NCBI GenBank assembly: GCA_900155495.1 | Contig: FTLJ01000042.1 | Location: forward strand, 1 to 31,726 | Length of the DNA: 31,726 bases | Origin: Porogramme epimiltina | Lineage: Eukaryota; Basidiomycota; Agaricomycetes; Polyporales; Polyporaceae | Direction: 5' to 3' | In this document: one piece after another, positions 1 to 10,050 of the stretch | Layout of the letters: the number at the start of each line of letters is the position of its first letter | Position numbering within the stretch: position 1 is the first letter of the stretch | Notes under the pieces: model-generated | Told to the model about the DNA's origin: nothing | What the model saw: only the letters and a program-made list of their open reading frames with translations | The model's database searches: none | Program-made: the position numbers and the translations under genes

Positions 1-1
1 C

Positions 2-304
2 CGGCGGGGCGAGCTGCGCGCGTGGGAGAGCGCGGCGGCGGGCGCGTGCGCGGGCGTCGCGTACAACGTCGCGCTCTTCCCCGCGGACACGGTCAAGAGC
101 GCGATGCAGACGGAGGCGGAGCTGCGTGGGCCGCGGGCGGGCGGGGCGCGGGCGACGTTCGCGGGGACGGCGAGGGAGATGTGGAGGAAGGGCGGGGTGA
201 GGGGGCTCTATGCGGGTTGTGGGATCACCGTCGCGCGCGCGGTGCCGAGCAGTGCGCTCATATTTTTGATATACGACGGACTGAGCAAACGTTTCGGGTC
301 ATGA
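2..304 (+). CDS. Mitochondrial carrier family protein, C-terminal part (5' end outside window)
   Basis: About 100 residues of the last repeat of a mitochondrial inner-membrane solute carrier are visible, ending at a TGA. The repeat carries the family signature as PADTVK (P-x-D-x-x-K), preceded by a small-residue-rich helix (AGACAGVAYNVALF) and followed by an amphipathic matrix stretch with GLYAGCGITVARAVPSSAL, typical of the sixth transmembrane helix region. The C-terminus is IYDGLSKRFGS. The GL-Y-x-G...R-x-x-P-S-x-A pattern is best known from ornithine/basic amino-acid carriers (ORT1/ARG-13 type), but the substrate contact points lie mostly outside the window, so the substrate is inferred only weakly. 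No intron is visible in this part. The gene converges on the ribosome recycling factor gene downstream. Confidence 0.85.
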   Translation, partial: RRGELRAWESAAAGACAGVAYNVALFPADTVKSAMQTEAELRGPRAGGARATFAGTAREMWRKGGVRGLYAGCGITVARAVPSSALIFLIYDGLSKRFGS

Positions 305-612
305 GGTCTGGAGGGCGGAATGGCTAAGGGGCCGGGGTCGGTGCTTGGGGACTTCGGGCGCGACTTGCGTCAACAAAAGTATCTCGGACACGATGTATTG
401 ACGACCACCATAGAAACATTGTAATATAGATGCACATCCTAGATCTAGAGACGTTCATGAACTTGGAACATGGAGCATATCACACTTCTTAGTGATTTTC
501 AATCTTCTCACTCGTATCGAGGGAGTAGGGTGTATTATGATTAGTATGTAACATGTCAATGTCTAGCGAGATGTGAATGTCCTCTAGTCCCCATGCGGAA
601 TGTCGGGACATC
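305..612. other. Convergent intergenic region
   Basis: This short AT-richer spacer lies between the stop codons of two convergent genes, so it should hold both 3' untranslated regions. No ORF with coding character, repeat or RNA gene is recognised. Confidence 0.6.
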
Positions 613-1619
613 TCAGCCTGTACTTTTCTTAAGGCGGGCTAGTATCTTGTCTAGTTCCGCTATGGACTTGTCGTAAAGAGCTTGGTACTAGACCAACGCT
701 GGTGAGACACTAGCGACGAGGGGCAAGAATCAGGACACATACGACGGGGAACTCTGGCGAGTGTTTCTTGACGTCCTCCTTTTTCAGGAGTGCTTGGTGG
801 AGCTTGCGGAACTGTACGCGGGTGTCCTCTGACTGACGCGCAGCCGTGGTGTAGAGTGCATTGCGGGTTTCCACCGTGGGCCTAAAAAGTGTTCGTTTCA
901 GAGATGAAAGAGATAGGACAAAACAGCATGCCACGCACTTCGGTATTGGTATCTTGATCGTCCGCGAGTCCATCCTCTGCGGCGTAATCCCCGGGAGCTT
1001 CGCCTCGTATATCGCTTGCTCAACAGCCTTCAGGGTCTACTCTCCGGAAACCCGACAACAACACGCTCAGCCCCTCGCGCACCCTCCGCAGCACGACGAA
1101 CCAAAATGTCAGACTCACATGCTCCTCGAAGACCGTCACCATCAGCGTCGTGCCCTCGCGGACCCCCACCGTCGCGACTTCCTCCAGCCGCATCCCGTTC
1201 CCCGCCGCCTCCCCCGCGCGCACGCGCACCGGTGCGAGCACCGCAGGCGTGACGCGCCCCGTCGCGCGCGTCTCGAGCGCAGCGGCCTCCTTCCGGAACC
1301 ACTCCGTCGCGGCCTGCATCTTCGCCTCCGTCGCGCGGTACTCGGCGCTGGACACGACGCGCTGCGACGCGGGCACGAGCTCGTCCGTCGCGACGCCCTT
1401 GCTGCCGCGCTTCCCGGATGAGGACGACGACGGGGCGTCGTCGTCCGCGCTCTTGTCCTTGCCCCCCTTCTTCTTCGCGGGCTTTGCGTACGTGCGTGTC
1501 TGGTGGGCGGCGGGGGCGGCTAGGCGGCTCCCGGCGAGGGCATGGCGGGCGGGGCGCACGAGAGCGAGGGAAGAGGACGACGCGAGTCGTGTGCGGGCGA
1601 GCGCCGCGACGAAGGACAT
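613..1619 (-). CDS. RRF1: Mitochondrial ribosome recycling factor
   Basis: Spliced model: complement(613..687, 743..881, 939..1036, 1119..1619), 270 aa. RRF splits post-termination mitochondrial ribosomes together with EF-G2. The first ~45 residues are Arg/Ser/Ala-rich without acidic residues and end near TRTYAKP, a typical matrix presequence; a Lys/Ser-rich linker follows. The mature part shows the RRF fold order: a long helix (EYRATEAKMQAATEWFRKE), the beta domain, then the diagnostic segment KLPGITPQRMDSRTIKIPIPK followed by TVETRN and two C-terminal helices. Every intron is 55-82 nt with GT-AG ends, and joins restore frame exactly: EEH/TLKAVEQ, IPK/PTVETR, EFPV/YQALYDKS. The protein ends LARLKKSTG. 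The start is the first ATG, directly before the presequence. The next gene upstream on the same strand is the O-methyltransferase, 318 nt away. Confidence 0.9.
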
Positions 1620-1937
1620 GGGTGAGGGTGTGGAAGGTGTGCGGAGGTCAGGGCGAGCGGGTGAATGCCAGCTGGTGGCGCGCCTTTAAGAAATTTCCAG
1701 GTTTGGGAATTTGGCGGTCCCGGTGGTACTTCATGTAGAATTGCCTGCTACTCAATGCCTAGCCTCCTGGTCCGCTCTATTGTGGTTATTATAAGACGGT
1801 AACTAGGGCTATTGTACATGGATGGAGTCTGCACTACAATGACGAAGAAGGTGACTACCCCCCAGGTGTGCGGCAAATAAGGGTCTCGGAGACGAAGCTT
1901 GGCCGGAGATTAGCTCGTTCTTTAGTTCGGAACAATC
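1620..1937. other. Intergenic region: recycling-factor promoter and methyltransferase 3' flank
   Basis: The RRF gene reads leftward from 1619, so its promoter must lie here, just downstream of the O-methyltransferase stop. There is a TTTAAGAAATTT stretch near 1686-1697 but no clear TATA box, as is common for housekeeping genes. Nothing else is recognised. Confidence 0.45.
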
Positions 1938-3922
1938 TCAATGACTGTAGGATGGTGTTGTATGAGCTTCTTGGTGACAAAGGCATGGATAACGGCCCCA
2001 CGTACTGCTCGAAGAACCACGCGTGAGCGTAATCTTGTCTACTTTGAATCCCGCAGCGGTGACGATGGTTTCAAACTCGGCGCGCGTCCGCTCGAGAGCG
2101 TTAAAGTTGTTCAGCATAAGCTGTAGTGCAGACGGGAAAAGGGTTAGGGGGGGCTTCGAAGGCTTGAACACTAAGACACACTATGTTGAGCTGATGAGCG
2201 CCTTTGGTGGCGAAGCCGAAGTTCCTGGGGACGGGGTATGGAGCGGAAATGGGCTTGTAAATATACATAGTTCCAGTTAGCAGATGCTCCAGAGCCCAGA
2301 GTTGCACAGACGGTGAACTCACGGCGGTATTGTCAATGGAGTCCAAGGATTCGGCGAATGATTTTCCGCCGCCAAAGTCACCAGGCCTGCTCGGGATGGC
2401 CTCAAGCATGAGACAGTCCGCCAAGAGAACTAAGGATGTACGTCAACCCCTTGAATTGGAGTTTACTATGTGATTCGACCTACCTCTAGATGTCGGGTGG
2501 CAGACTGCACGAATCTGCCGAAGGATCCGAATGGCGTAGCTATCGACCGAAACGCGCGTCAGCCATGGCTAGTGTTCCGGCGAAATGGGGCTCACTCATC
2601 GTGCCAGTCATCTATTTCAAGGATGTCAGTTGTTAAGCTTGCGTATCGAAACCAGGTCAAAACTTACGCATCACAAACCGAAACCAGTATATCGTGTTAG
2701 GCTCCCTACGAGGGTTCTCCTCGAAGAAGTCGTGCACTTCGAACTCAATCCTCCCGTCGGCAATGGCCTCCGGTAGTTCCTGAGCCCAATATTCTTGAGC
2801 GCGCTTGAGTGGGCCTGCATAGTCCTGCAGGACTGCTTTGAGCGTAGGAATCTTGGTGTAGACACGCTTGAGGACGTGGAGGGCAACAGAGCCCTGCCCT
2901 GCCCCCACATCGACGAGCGTTGAATTCGGCGGGAGTGATTCCCAAGGATAGTCGACCTCGATAGATGCAATGTTCATATAACCTGTTTAAGCACGGAAAC
3001 AGCTGGCGTGAGTCTTTGGAACCTAAGGAGGGAGGGGAAAGGGCATTTCCCAGTGTCCTCCTTACCGATGCCTTCCATACTGTGCGCGAATTTGGCCTCC
3101 ATTTCAGGCTCACGGGCAACCCATTTCCACCAGTCCACTTCTTCCGGGAGGCTCCTCCCGCTCTTGCGCCATGCGAGGGCCCACGGCGCAGATTCGATAT
3201 CAGCCACGTCCATCGTGGCTGGATTCGTCATATGCTCCGTAAGCGAAGCAATGCCGGCGAGTGCGCCCCACGCAGGCATGGACCATGCCCATGTTGGGCT
3301 GCCGGGCGTGTTCAACAGTGCCCAACGCGTCGGGGCGAAGACGCCTTGCGAGGGTTCAGTCCACCTTCGATGATGAATTTAGATAATGTGAGGCGTCGCG
3401 CGCATAGCCATTACATATCGGGCTCACCAGTGGTCGACGCTGAGAAGACGGAGGCAGCGCGCGAGTTTCTGTGGGTTGACCTTCTTGCCCTCGGGGAGTC
3501 GTGCCACCATTTCGCTGACGGATAAGCCGGTGGTGCGTTCTTCGTCGGTGCGGAACACGTCCATCAGTCCGATGTCTGCAGTGAGTATATAAGCTGAGGT
3601 ATCCAGCATGCGCATCGACATGTCCTATTAGAATGAGGCCGGGGGCTTGAGCTGACGAGCATAGGAAGCGATATGAATGATGACGTACAGACAACGCGGT
3701 GCCGACGTCTTGGACGAGGGCACGGATCATGTTGGCAGAGGCCATTGCGACCCTACGCGCTTCGTGGAGGCGAGGACTTGGGACTGCCGTGGGTGCGTCG
3801 AGAGGGTGCCATGTGGGATCGAGGGTAAAGGGGGGCATGTTACTCTCCCTGAGTTCATCTTCGATCGTGTGGATCGAAGTAGTGAGGAGGGAAAGAAGAC
3901 GAAGCATCGGAGTTTCCTCCAT
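1938..3922 (-). CDS. SAM-dependent O-methyltransferase (plant/fungal two-domain type)
   Basis: Spliced model, 9 exons: complement(1938..2120, 2182..2253, 2323..2429, 2484..2539, 2596..2611, 2668..2982, 3066..3364, 3428..3624, 3689..3922), 492 aa. The N-terminal ~200 residues form the dimerisation/winged-helix domain (KVNPQKLARCLRLL is its typical recognition helix). The Rossmann domain has SAM motif I as VDVGAGQGS (267-275), and the catalytic base is expected at His349 in HDWHDD, followed by AIRILRQIR and LLADCLMLEAIP. The tail (NALERTRAEFETIVTAAGFK) matches the end of the family. It would methylate a hydroxyl of a small, usually phenolic or polyketide, substrate; the substrate cannot be told. 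The 16-nt exon 5 carries the catalytic motif. The start is the first ATG; a second in-frame ATG at 3907 is possible. The last ~25 residues after DKITLTRG are unlike the family and could hide a further intron. The intron 2254-2322 uses an AAG acceptor after a good CTAAC branch site. Confidence 0.88.
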
Positions 3923-4746
3923 GTCGGGCAAAGAGATGCTCGTGAGCTTGAGTGTGGTTCAAGCTCTTATAGGTGTGGCCATCTACCCCATGAACGGCGT
4001 CCTGTAAACCTAATGAAATCGTGTGTGAATGCGTACCTTCCAAACCCGGCACTCTTCAAGCGTTATTGGTGAATGGAAGAGGCATCAGAACGGAATGCAA
4101 GTTGCCTCTGCTCGTCCTCGCGAACTGGATATTAGCTCGTAATCAAGACGGGGGTGGTCCGCGAATACCGGGAAGGGTACGATTATACCGGGCTGCTCGT
4201 TGATGCTTGACATGTCGTAATGGCCAGAAAAGAAGAAATGATGCGACCACCTAGATGGGAAGGTACTAGCAGAGGCTGTAACGACTGTGGCACACTAGAA
4301 GGGGATGAGCTCCACCAACGACGAGCCGGGATAACTAGCTCACCGTGGTGCTTCTTCCACTTCACCGTCGCAGCGCAGGCGCACATAGTTTACCCCACAA
4401 AATGTGGGCCATGTACCAAAGAAATGATACTTGATATAGACCATAGTGGTCGATGGCACGCAATTATGCTCTGTGATGTCACTGAAAACCTTTCTGGGAT
4501 AGGCGAGGACTAAAGAGGTAAGTAGGCATACTAAAGGGGTCCTGGACGGCTTCGCAAGTACGATGCCGCCCGCGCATAGAAAGCATAAGGCCGAGGATCT
4601 CAGAATTACTTTCATAAGCTCACGGGCACAGCACCTGATCATACTGTTTATCCACAACGTGAGAATGATTGCTCTTCTGTAGAAACGGAACATCTTTATG
4701 GAGGTGTGGAGTGTAAAGTAGGTTGGAGTGACGTACTATACGCGTC
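3923..4746. other. Intergenic region between S9 copy A and the methyltransferase
   Basis: This region holds the 3' flank of the S9 peptidase gene and the promoter of the methyltransferase, which both read leftward. Open frames here are short and show no recognisable protein. The base composition is mixed, with an AT-richer part around 4380-4740. No repeat was noticed. Confidence 0.5.
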
Positions 4747-7357
4747 CTAGATCGTGCCGTTGAAAACGCCTTGGTACCACTCGAGCTCCCGCTCCAGCGC
4801 CTTACGGATCGTCTTCGCCTGCCTCCATCCGTGCCCCTCGCCTTCGAAAATGTGCAACTCCGCTTTCCCCCCATTCTTTTTCACTGTCTCCAACATGCCG
4901 GTCGCCTGGTCCACTGGGACAACTGTATCCTCGTCACCCTGCAAAATCTACGTGGCGCATGCCATACACATCAACCTTCCAGAAGCGCAGTTGAATATGG
5001 ACAACAGCACGTACCAATAACGGTGCGCGGATATCGCTCGCATGGGAGACAGGAGACCGTTCCCACCAGAGCTCTGGGTCGCTCTCAGGAGTGCCACCAA
5101 CATACTTGAGCAGGTAATAGCTCTCGAACTTGTGTAGGACCGCCTGCAGTGTTCGCAAGTCCGATACGCCATACATAGACGTACCAGCCGCGAACGCACT
5201 AGGTGCAGTCGCGAGCGCGGCGAAGGTCGTGAAGCCGCCTGCGCTGCCGCCGCGGATCGCAGCGCGTGCGGGATCGACGAGTCCGAGAGCACCGAGCTCC
5301 CGCACCGCAGTGATCGAGTCGCGGACGTCGACAACGCCCCATTGACCGAGAAGGCGCTCTCTAGGGAGGCAGTGCATGAGGTTAGTCGGTATCTGGCAGG
5401 AGTTTAAAGAAGTGAACAGACCTGTATGTGCGGCCGTAGTTCATCGAACCGCCGTAGTTGATATCGATCCTGCGTGGGGATAGTTAGGCGACGGCGCAGC
5501 GACGATGTCATGAAACGTACCATGCAAATCCATGGCTCGTAAATAATTGAGCCTCCCAGTTCAATCCTTGTGCGGTGAAGTGCGTCGGCCCTCCGTGAAC
5601 GTTCACTACCACAGGCGGTAGTTCTCCGGAGAGGCCGCAGTCGTATTTAGGATTCGTGGGGGGATAGTACGTGGCGTGCACCGGATCGCCCGTGATGGCA
5701 TCCTTGAAGACGTAGGGCGCAGGCCGCGATATATAGCCGGCCGGAATCGGAGACTCGTGCTCGACTGAGGCTTGGAAGCTCCAATCTGACTGGTTGAGGT
5801 CATTCACGTCGAGAGTCGCGGTCACAATCGACATAGGTCTTGTGTCCTCGGAGGCAAGAAAGACTATTTTTCCAGGAGAGACACTGCGAACTTTCGTGAT
5901 ATAGGCGAATTGTGTATGATAGACTTTGTGGGAGCCGTCCGTAACGTCAAAGACATAGAGAAGAGAACGGGCATCCCTTATGGCGGCATACACCACGTGC
6001 GTGTCGTCCAAGATAGCAGAGTTGGAACGGTCGACTGCTCAATGACATATGATTAGCAATAGAGCATAGGCAAAACCGTATGCGTACACCACCAGGTAGC
6101 TTCGGAAAAGTCTTCTTCGATGGGCGAGGCCACAAGACGCTTTTCTTGGTCTTCGTTGAGGTTGTATATCCATGGGTTGAAGTAGCCTTCCGCGTCGCTC
6201 GTGAAGACGAGAGCACTCGAATTTACCCAGCGAGGATCTCCAACTGCCGTCTTGTCACGGTTGCCGGCGATGCGCCTCGGATTTCGGATGCTCATGGGGC
6301 CGACGGAGCTCTTTTCTGCGACTTCTACGTCGGCGAGCCATAGCTCACTAGCTTCCCACGACATGTAAGGATGAAACCTAAAAACGAAAGGGTGTAAATG
6401 GACTGGGAAAATAACAAGCCACTAGATCGACGCAATGAGCGACGCACCATACTCGCACTACAATGTGCTTGCCGTCGGGGCTGAAGCGAGGCGTGTCCAC
6501 GAAATCCGGGCGGGCGGGTGCTTGTACGTTGCCCACGTTTACTAGGTCGAGGGTCTTCGCTTGTCCAGAACTAATATCGATCAATGTCAACATGTTTTCG
6601 ATGGTTTTGCCATGTATCTCGACGACGGTCGCGAGGATCGGCTGGGTTGGATGTACATCGAAATCGGCGTAACGCCATCCCGGAATGTCTATGGACGCGT
6701 GAGTATCGAGCAGGCATCACAAAGGTCAGCCAAGGGTACATGTGATAGAGTTCCGGTACATACAGGATCTCACGGCCCGTGGAACCATCGACACCCCTGG
6801 CTTGACTTCGTATATACCGTCGTCCGGGAGATTAGAAAAGTAGATTGAGCCATTGTACGCGACACTCTGGCCGCCGCCGTATTCATGCACCCTGGTGCGC
6901 GCGTCGTAGGGACCCTCGAACATGGGTTCTTTGGTGAGGTAGTCCTTGATCACGTTCTTTCCACCTTCAAATACATGTACAGAGTTAGATGGAGTAGAAA
7001 GCTACAAAATAAAGCAGACCGACCTTCACCGGCCTGTCGTTCCGTATAATATACCTTGCCCGTGACTTTGTCAGAGAAGACATCTTCGACCGGATTTCCC
7101 TATCCAACGTCAAACCTCAACATCAAAGCTTATGGACGCAGATTACCCTTCCTTTCAGCATGACGTACCTGACTGACAATCCAATCCGCACTGATAGGAG
7201 ATTCCCAGAAGCCATAGGGTTGTTGCCGGGACGGTTCGCCACTGGGATGGAGAGGCATCTGTGGTGGACCGCTTAGGGTTCCTGCTAGTGAGGGAGATGC
7301 TTTGAGGACGGCGATCGTGGTGCAGACCCCGAGGAGGAGGAAGTAGGGAGTCCGCAT
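4747..7357 (-). CDS. Secreted S9-family serine peptidase, copy A (catalytic triad intact)
   Basis: Spliced model, 9 exons: complement(4747..4947, 5015..5360, 5422..5469, 5521..6034, 6088..6377, 6448..6688, 6764..6964, 7024..7099, 7169..7357), 701 aa. A hydrophobic N-terminus (YFLLLGVCTTIAVL) predicts a signal peptide. A beta-propeller part follows ([45 protein letters not shown]), then an alpha/beta-hydrolase domain with the oxyanion motif HGGP (479-482). The nucleophile is Ser559 in IRGGSAGG, with Asp642 in GDEDTVVP and His674 in GEGHGW. The layout fits acylaminoacyl-peptidase/dipeptidyl-peptidase-like S9C enzymes, which remove or cut short peptides; the exact specificity is unknown. Such enzymes are often intracellular, so the signal peptide is notable. 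All eight introns are 50-75 nt and restore frame. Two paralogues lie at 12.2-19.2 kb in the opposite orientation. Confidence 0.9.
5243..5245 (-). other. Codon of the catalytic serine in S9 copy A
   Basis: This AGC codon encodes Ser559 in the GGSAGG nucleophile elbow. The corresponding codons, with six neighbouring bases, are absent from copies B (near 14375) and C (near 18670). Confidence 0.9.
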
Positions 7358-7881
7358 TTTGCGATGTGGAGCTACCGTTCCTTTCTCCTGATTTTAAACT
7401 CAAAGATCGTCCGGGACGCTTAGGATCAGGTGGGAATTCTGTTGTTATTGAATGGAACGCCAAGCTTCCGAGAAGTTTTGGACGACACTAAATGTCGAAA
7501 GAGTTATCTTGAGGCGAGGGTAGGTGGGGGTAAGGCGTGAGACTCCCCTTCGTTGGGACTCTTGGTTCGATTGTTCTTTACTTCTCGAGCATATACTTTC
7601 GCAAAGCCATATAGCGGCCCCAGAATGACATTGAACACAAGCGTGTGGTGGTCTGTACATCGTGTAGGATGGGATGATTGGAGACAGAAGGCCGAGGAGA
7701 ACTGTTTGAGGCCCACGGCAAGGGGAGCGATCACGTGCCGAGAATCCCGAAGGCCGATGTTTTCGCTGTGTTCTGTCCCCGCCAAGTCGCGGTTTATCGT
7801 TGCGTTCCTCTCGACTCCTCCACACCTTACACGCCCCGCGCCCTTAGACCCGGTCTACGACTTCAGGTTAAACTTACAAGC
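7358..7881. promoter_or_regulatory. Shared upstream region of S9 copy A (-) and RRG7-like gene (+)
   Basis: The two genes diverge from this 524-nt interval, which should hold both promoters. On the minus strand a TTTAAAAT element (7391-7399 region) sits about 35-45 nt before the S9 start codon and could serve as its TATA box. On the plus side an ATG at 7757 opens an Arg/Phe/Ser-rich stretch resembling a mitochondrial presequence, in a different frame from the RRG7-like protein. Confidence 0.45.
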
Positions 7882-8664
7882 ATGTTGAAACCGGCCGTCC
7901 CTCTCACGACCGTCCTGAAAGGCACTGCCTTCGAGAACAGGTCTCGCGACGTCCTCCGCGAGCACTTCTCAATGGCTCTCCGTCGGGTCGGAGGAAGAGG
8001 CGATGGGGGCATTGACCTTCAAGGATGGTGGTGGCTTCCTTCCTACTGCGTGGACCCCGCTATGGACCCCCCAAGCCACCCCCGAACACAGGGACGCGTA
8101 CCCATACGGGTCCTCGCCCAATGCAAGGCTGAAGAGAAGAAGATTGGTCCCCACTACATACGCGAATTTGAGGGAGCTGTCCTCAGATTCAACGACTATA
8201 CCTCCACGGATTCCGCGCCACCCGTCCCCATGCGCAGACACCGGAATGACTTTGTCGGCGTGTTCCTCTCGTCATCTCCATTTACCCAGGGGTCTCTCCT
8301 CCGCGCATACTCCTCCGGGATTCCTCTCGCACTCGTGCACCTTCCTCGGCCCTCCCAAGTGCATCCCCCGTCTAGCCATCAAGCCTACGATGAGGAAGCC
8401 CAAGATGCGAACGCGTTCGGCACTGTCGTGTTCAATCCCGCATTGCGCTCGACAACCGGCCTCCTTCGCGGGAGTATCGAGCCCCGATGGGAACGCTCCG
8501 TCACGGGTGGTGGGCGTCCGGGCCTCTGGTGCGGTGGAGGACGGTTGGCGAGTTGGACACCTGTGGATTCGCAGGATGGACAGGAGGAAGACAGGTATGT
8601 TGTTTCGCCCGTGGAGGAACGGACTCGTAGGGAGCCTTATGTATACAAAAGCAGTCCTCTTTGA
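7882..8664 (+). CDS. RRG7-like mitochondrial protein with restriction-endonuclease-like fold
   Basis: A single open frame gives 260 aa from the first in-frame ATG. It opens with TTVLKGTAFENRSRDVLREHF, then RVGGRGDGGIDLQGWWWLP, then RVLAQCKAEEKKIGPHYIREFEG. These give the E (18), D (45) and Q-x-K (80-82) positions of the PD-(D/E)xK nuclease fold seen in 'Required for respiratory growth protein 7' (DUF2034) proteins. Later conserved pieces are FLSSSPFTQGSLLRAYSS, FNPALRSTTGLLRG and GGGRPGLWCGGGRLASW. In yeast, loss of Rrg7 impairs respiratory growth; whether it cuts DNA is unknown. The predicted protein lacks a clear presequence at this start. A targeting sequence could come from an upstream exon starting near 7757, but I could not find a convincing intron. 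The last ~30 residues beyond LASWTP are charged and unlike the conserved part. Confidence 0.75.
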   Translation: MLKPAVPLTTVLKGTAFENRSRDVLREHFSMALRRVGGRGDGGIDLQGWWWLPSYCVDPAMDPPSHPRTQGRVPIRVLAQCKAEEKKIGPHYIREFEGAVLRFNDYTSTDSAPPVPMRRHRNDFVGVFLSSSPFTQGSLLRAYSSGIPLALVHLPRPSQVHPPSSHQAYDEEAQDANAFGTVVFNPALRSTTGLLRGSIEPRWERSVTGGGRPGLWCGGGRLASWTPVDSQDGQEEDRYVVSPVEERTRREPYVYKSSPL

Positions 8665-10050
8665 TGACACGTTCGCCATCGTGTTTTTCCTGGGAGAAAT
8701 CTCAAACCTTCCACCACTCCGGACATGCCCTCCGGGTTATAAATACCGCTGACCTCGAGCCAAACGTGTTTGGAGACACTGCTAGAGGCCCTCGACGAGT
8801 GAGTGACCAGCTAGGGTCCAGAGAATACGGACAAGTCGACGATGTTCATGCAAAGCCTACTCTTGACAGAAAACTTGAGTTAAAACAGAAGCCAGTGTCG
8901 GTCCCCGCGCACTCAGACAGTCTCCACCACTCCATGCTACAAGGAGGGCAGGAATAGGCGGGTGGTCAAAGAGCAGGTACACCTACCTGCCGTTGGGGCG
9001 GGCGTACACCACTTCGTTTTTGATGGTTACGCATCGCATAGGGTGACGGTGGGTGGTCCCATACGAATGCAATGGGCGAAGGACTTACTGATCCCCACAG
9101 CGGCCGCCTACGCTCCATCGCATTACAGTCCCCATAGCTAGGCGATCCCGGAGCATATGAACTAGGGTTTCTCCGACATCGAGTAAGCTCACAGCAACCA
9201 GCACGGCCTGGGTGTGGGCTTGACATGATTCGGACACCACATTCTGAATGCGATTTCGTTCAGGGTACGTTCGCATTAGACTAAAGCCCACATAACAAGA
9301 CACTCATTATTCCTAAGGGCAGCCAGCTGAAGCACCACGCGTGTCATAAGAAATTCTGGAATGGCGGACCTGCACGCGCTTACCGCTCGGAAGAACACCA
9401 GTAAAATGGTGACCACGTCGGCGTCTTTGTTATGAGAGTGGCGAGAGCAGCCCTCAAACAGGGATCCGCGGTGGGAGGTAAATCTGAGTGAAATATTTCA
9501 ACATATTGGGCGACATGAGGGCGTAGGTCTGAGGTGTTTCGTACCCAACTTCGAGCCTCGGATGACAGTACACTATATAGATCATGAAAACAGTGGCTAT
9601 CTGGAGTTGTGTAGCCTACCATATGTTTTGAAGTTCCAACAGTCGCAGTGAGGGACACCGAGTGTTCCACCTCTGTTTGGACGATGAATGATGGCAAGTT
9701 GGACTGAAGAAAGTGGAATACATTGCTGCTGTATGAGACATAACCAACAACCGAAAGTCTTGAGGAGAAACCAAGCTCGAGTGAGAGTGATCACGCTGGG
9801 CAAGAGCACTGCACTAGTTTCACGACAGGAATAGGCATTGCATTGTAATACACGTAGTTGGAGTTGGTGCTTGCCCCGTAGGCTGACGAGTACATAGGAG
9901 TAGCAATGTAAAGAGATGAGAAACAAGCAGCATCTGGGTATTTGTGTACATAACAGCAAAGTGGGAAGGGGCGGGAAGCAGGCGAAGCGATTACGCGGAC
10001 GAAGTGGTGTGGGCGAAACGAATCACTGGTAGGAAACGGAGCCCTCCGCC
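8665..10050. other. Long stretch without a recognised gene
   Basis: About 1.4 kb lies between the RRG7-like gene and the PB1-like gene, whose stop codons face each other. Several minus-strand frames of 70-120 codons exist (for example around 9380-9697 and 9597-9959), but none shows a known motif, codon bias like the neighbours, or convincing splice joins. The part next to 10050 is probably the 3' UTR of the PB1-like gene. A lineage-specific gene on the minus strand around 9080-9960 cannot be excluded. Confidence 0.5.

Noticed and set aside
3923..3931. Methyltransferase start three codons further upstream
   Set aside because: That codon is TTG; the first ATG is at 3922 and gives a normal N-terminus.
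7678..7881. Upstream extension of the RRG7-like frame
   Set aside because: It begins at a TTG and has no ATG; the added residues resemble neither a presequence nor the family.
8003..8752. Open frame of 249 codons, plus strand
   Set aside because: It is a shadow of the RRG7-like gene, which has the recognisable motifs in another frame.
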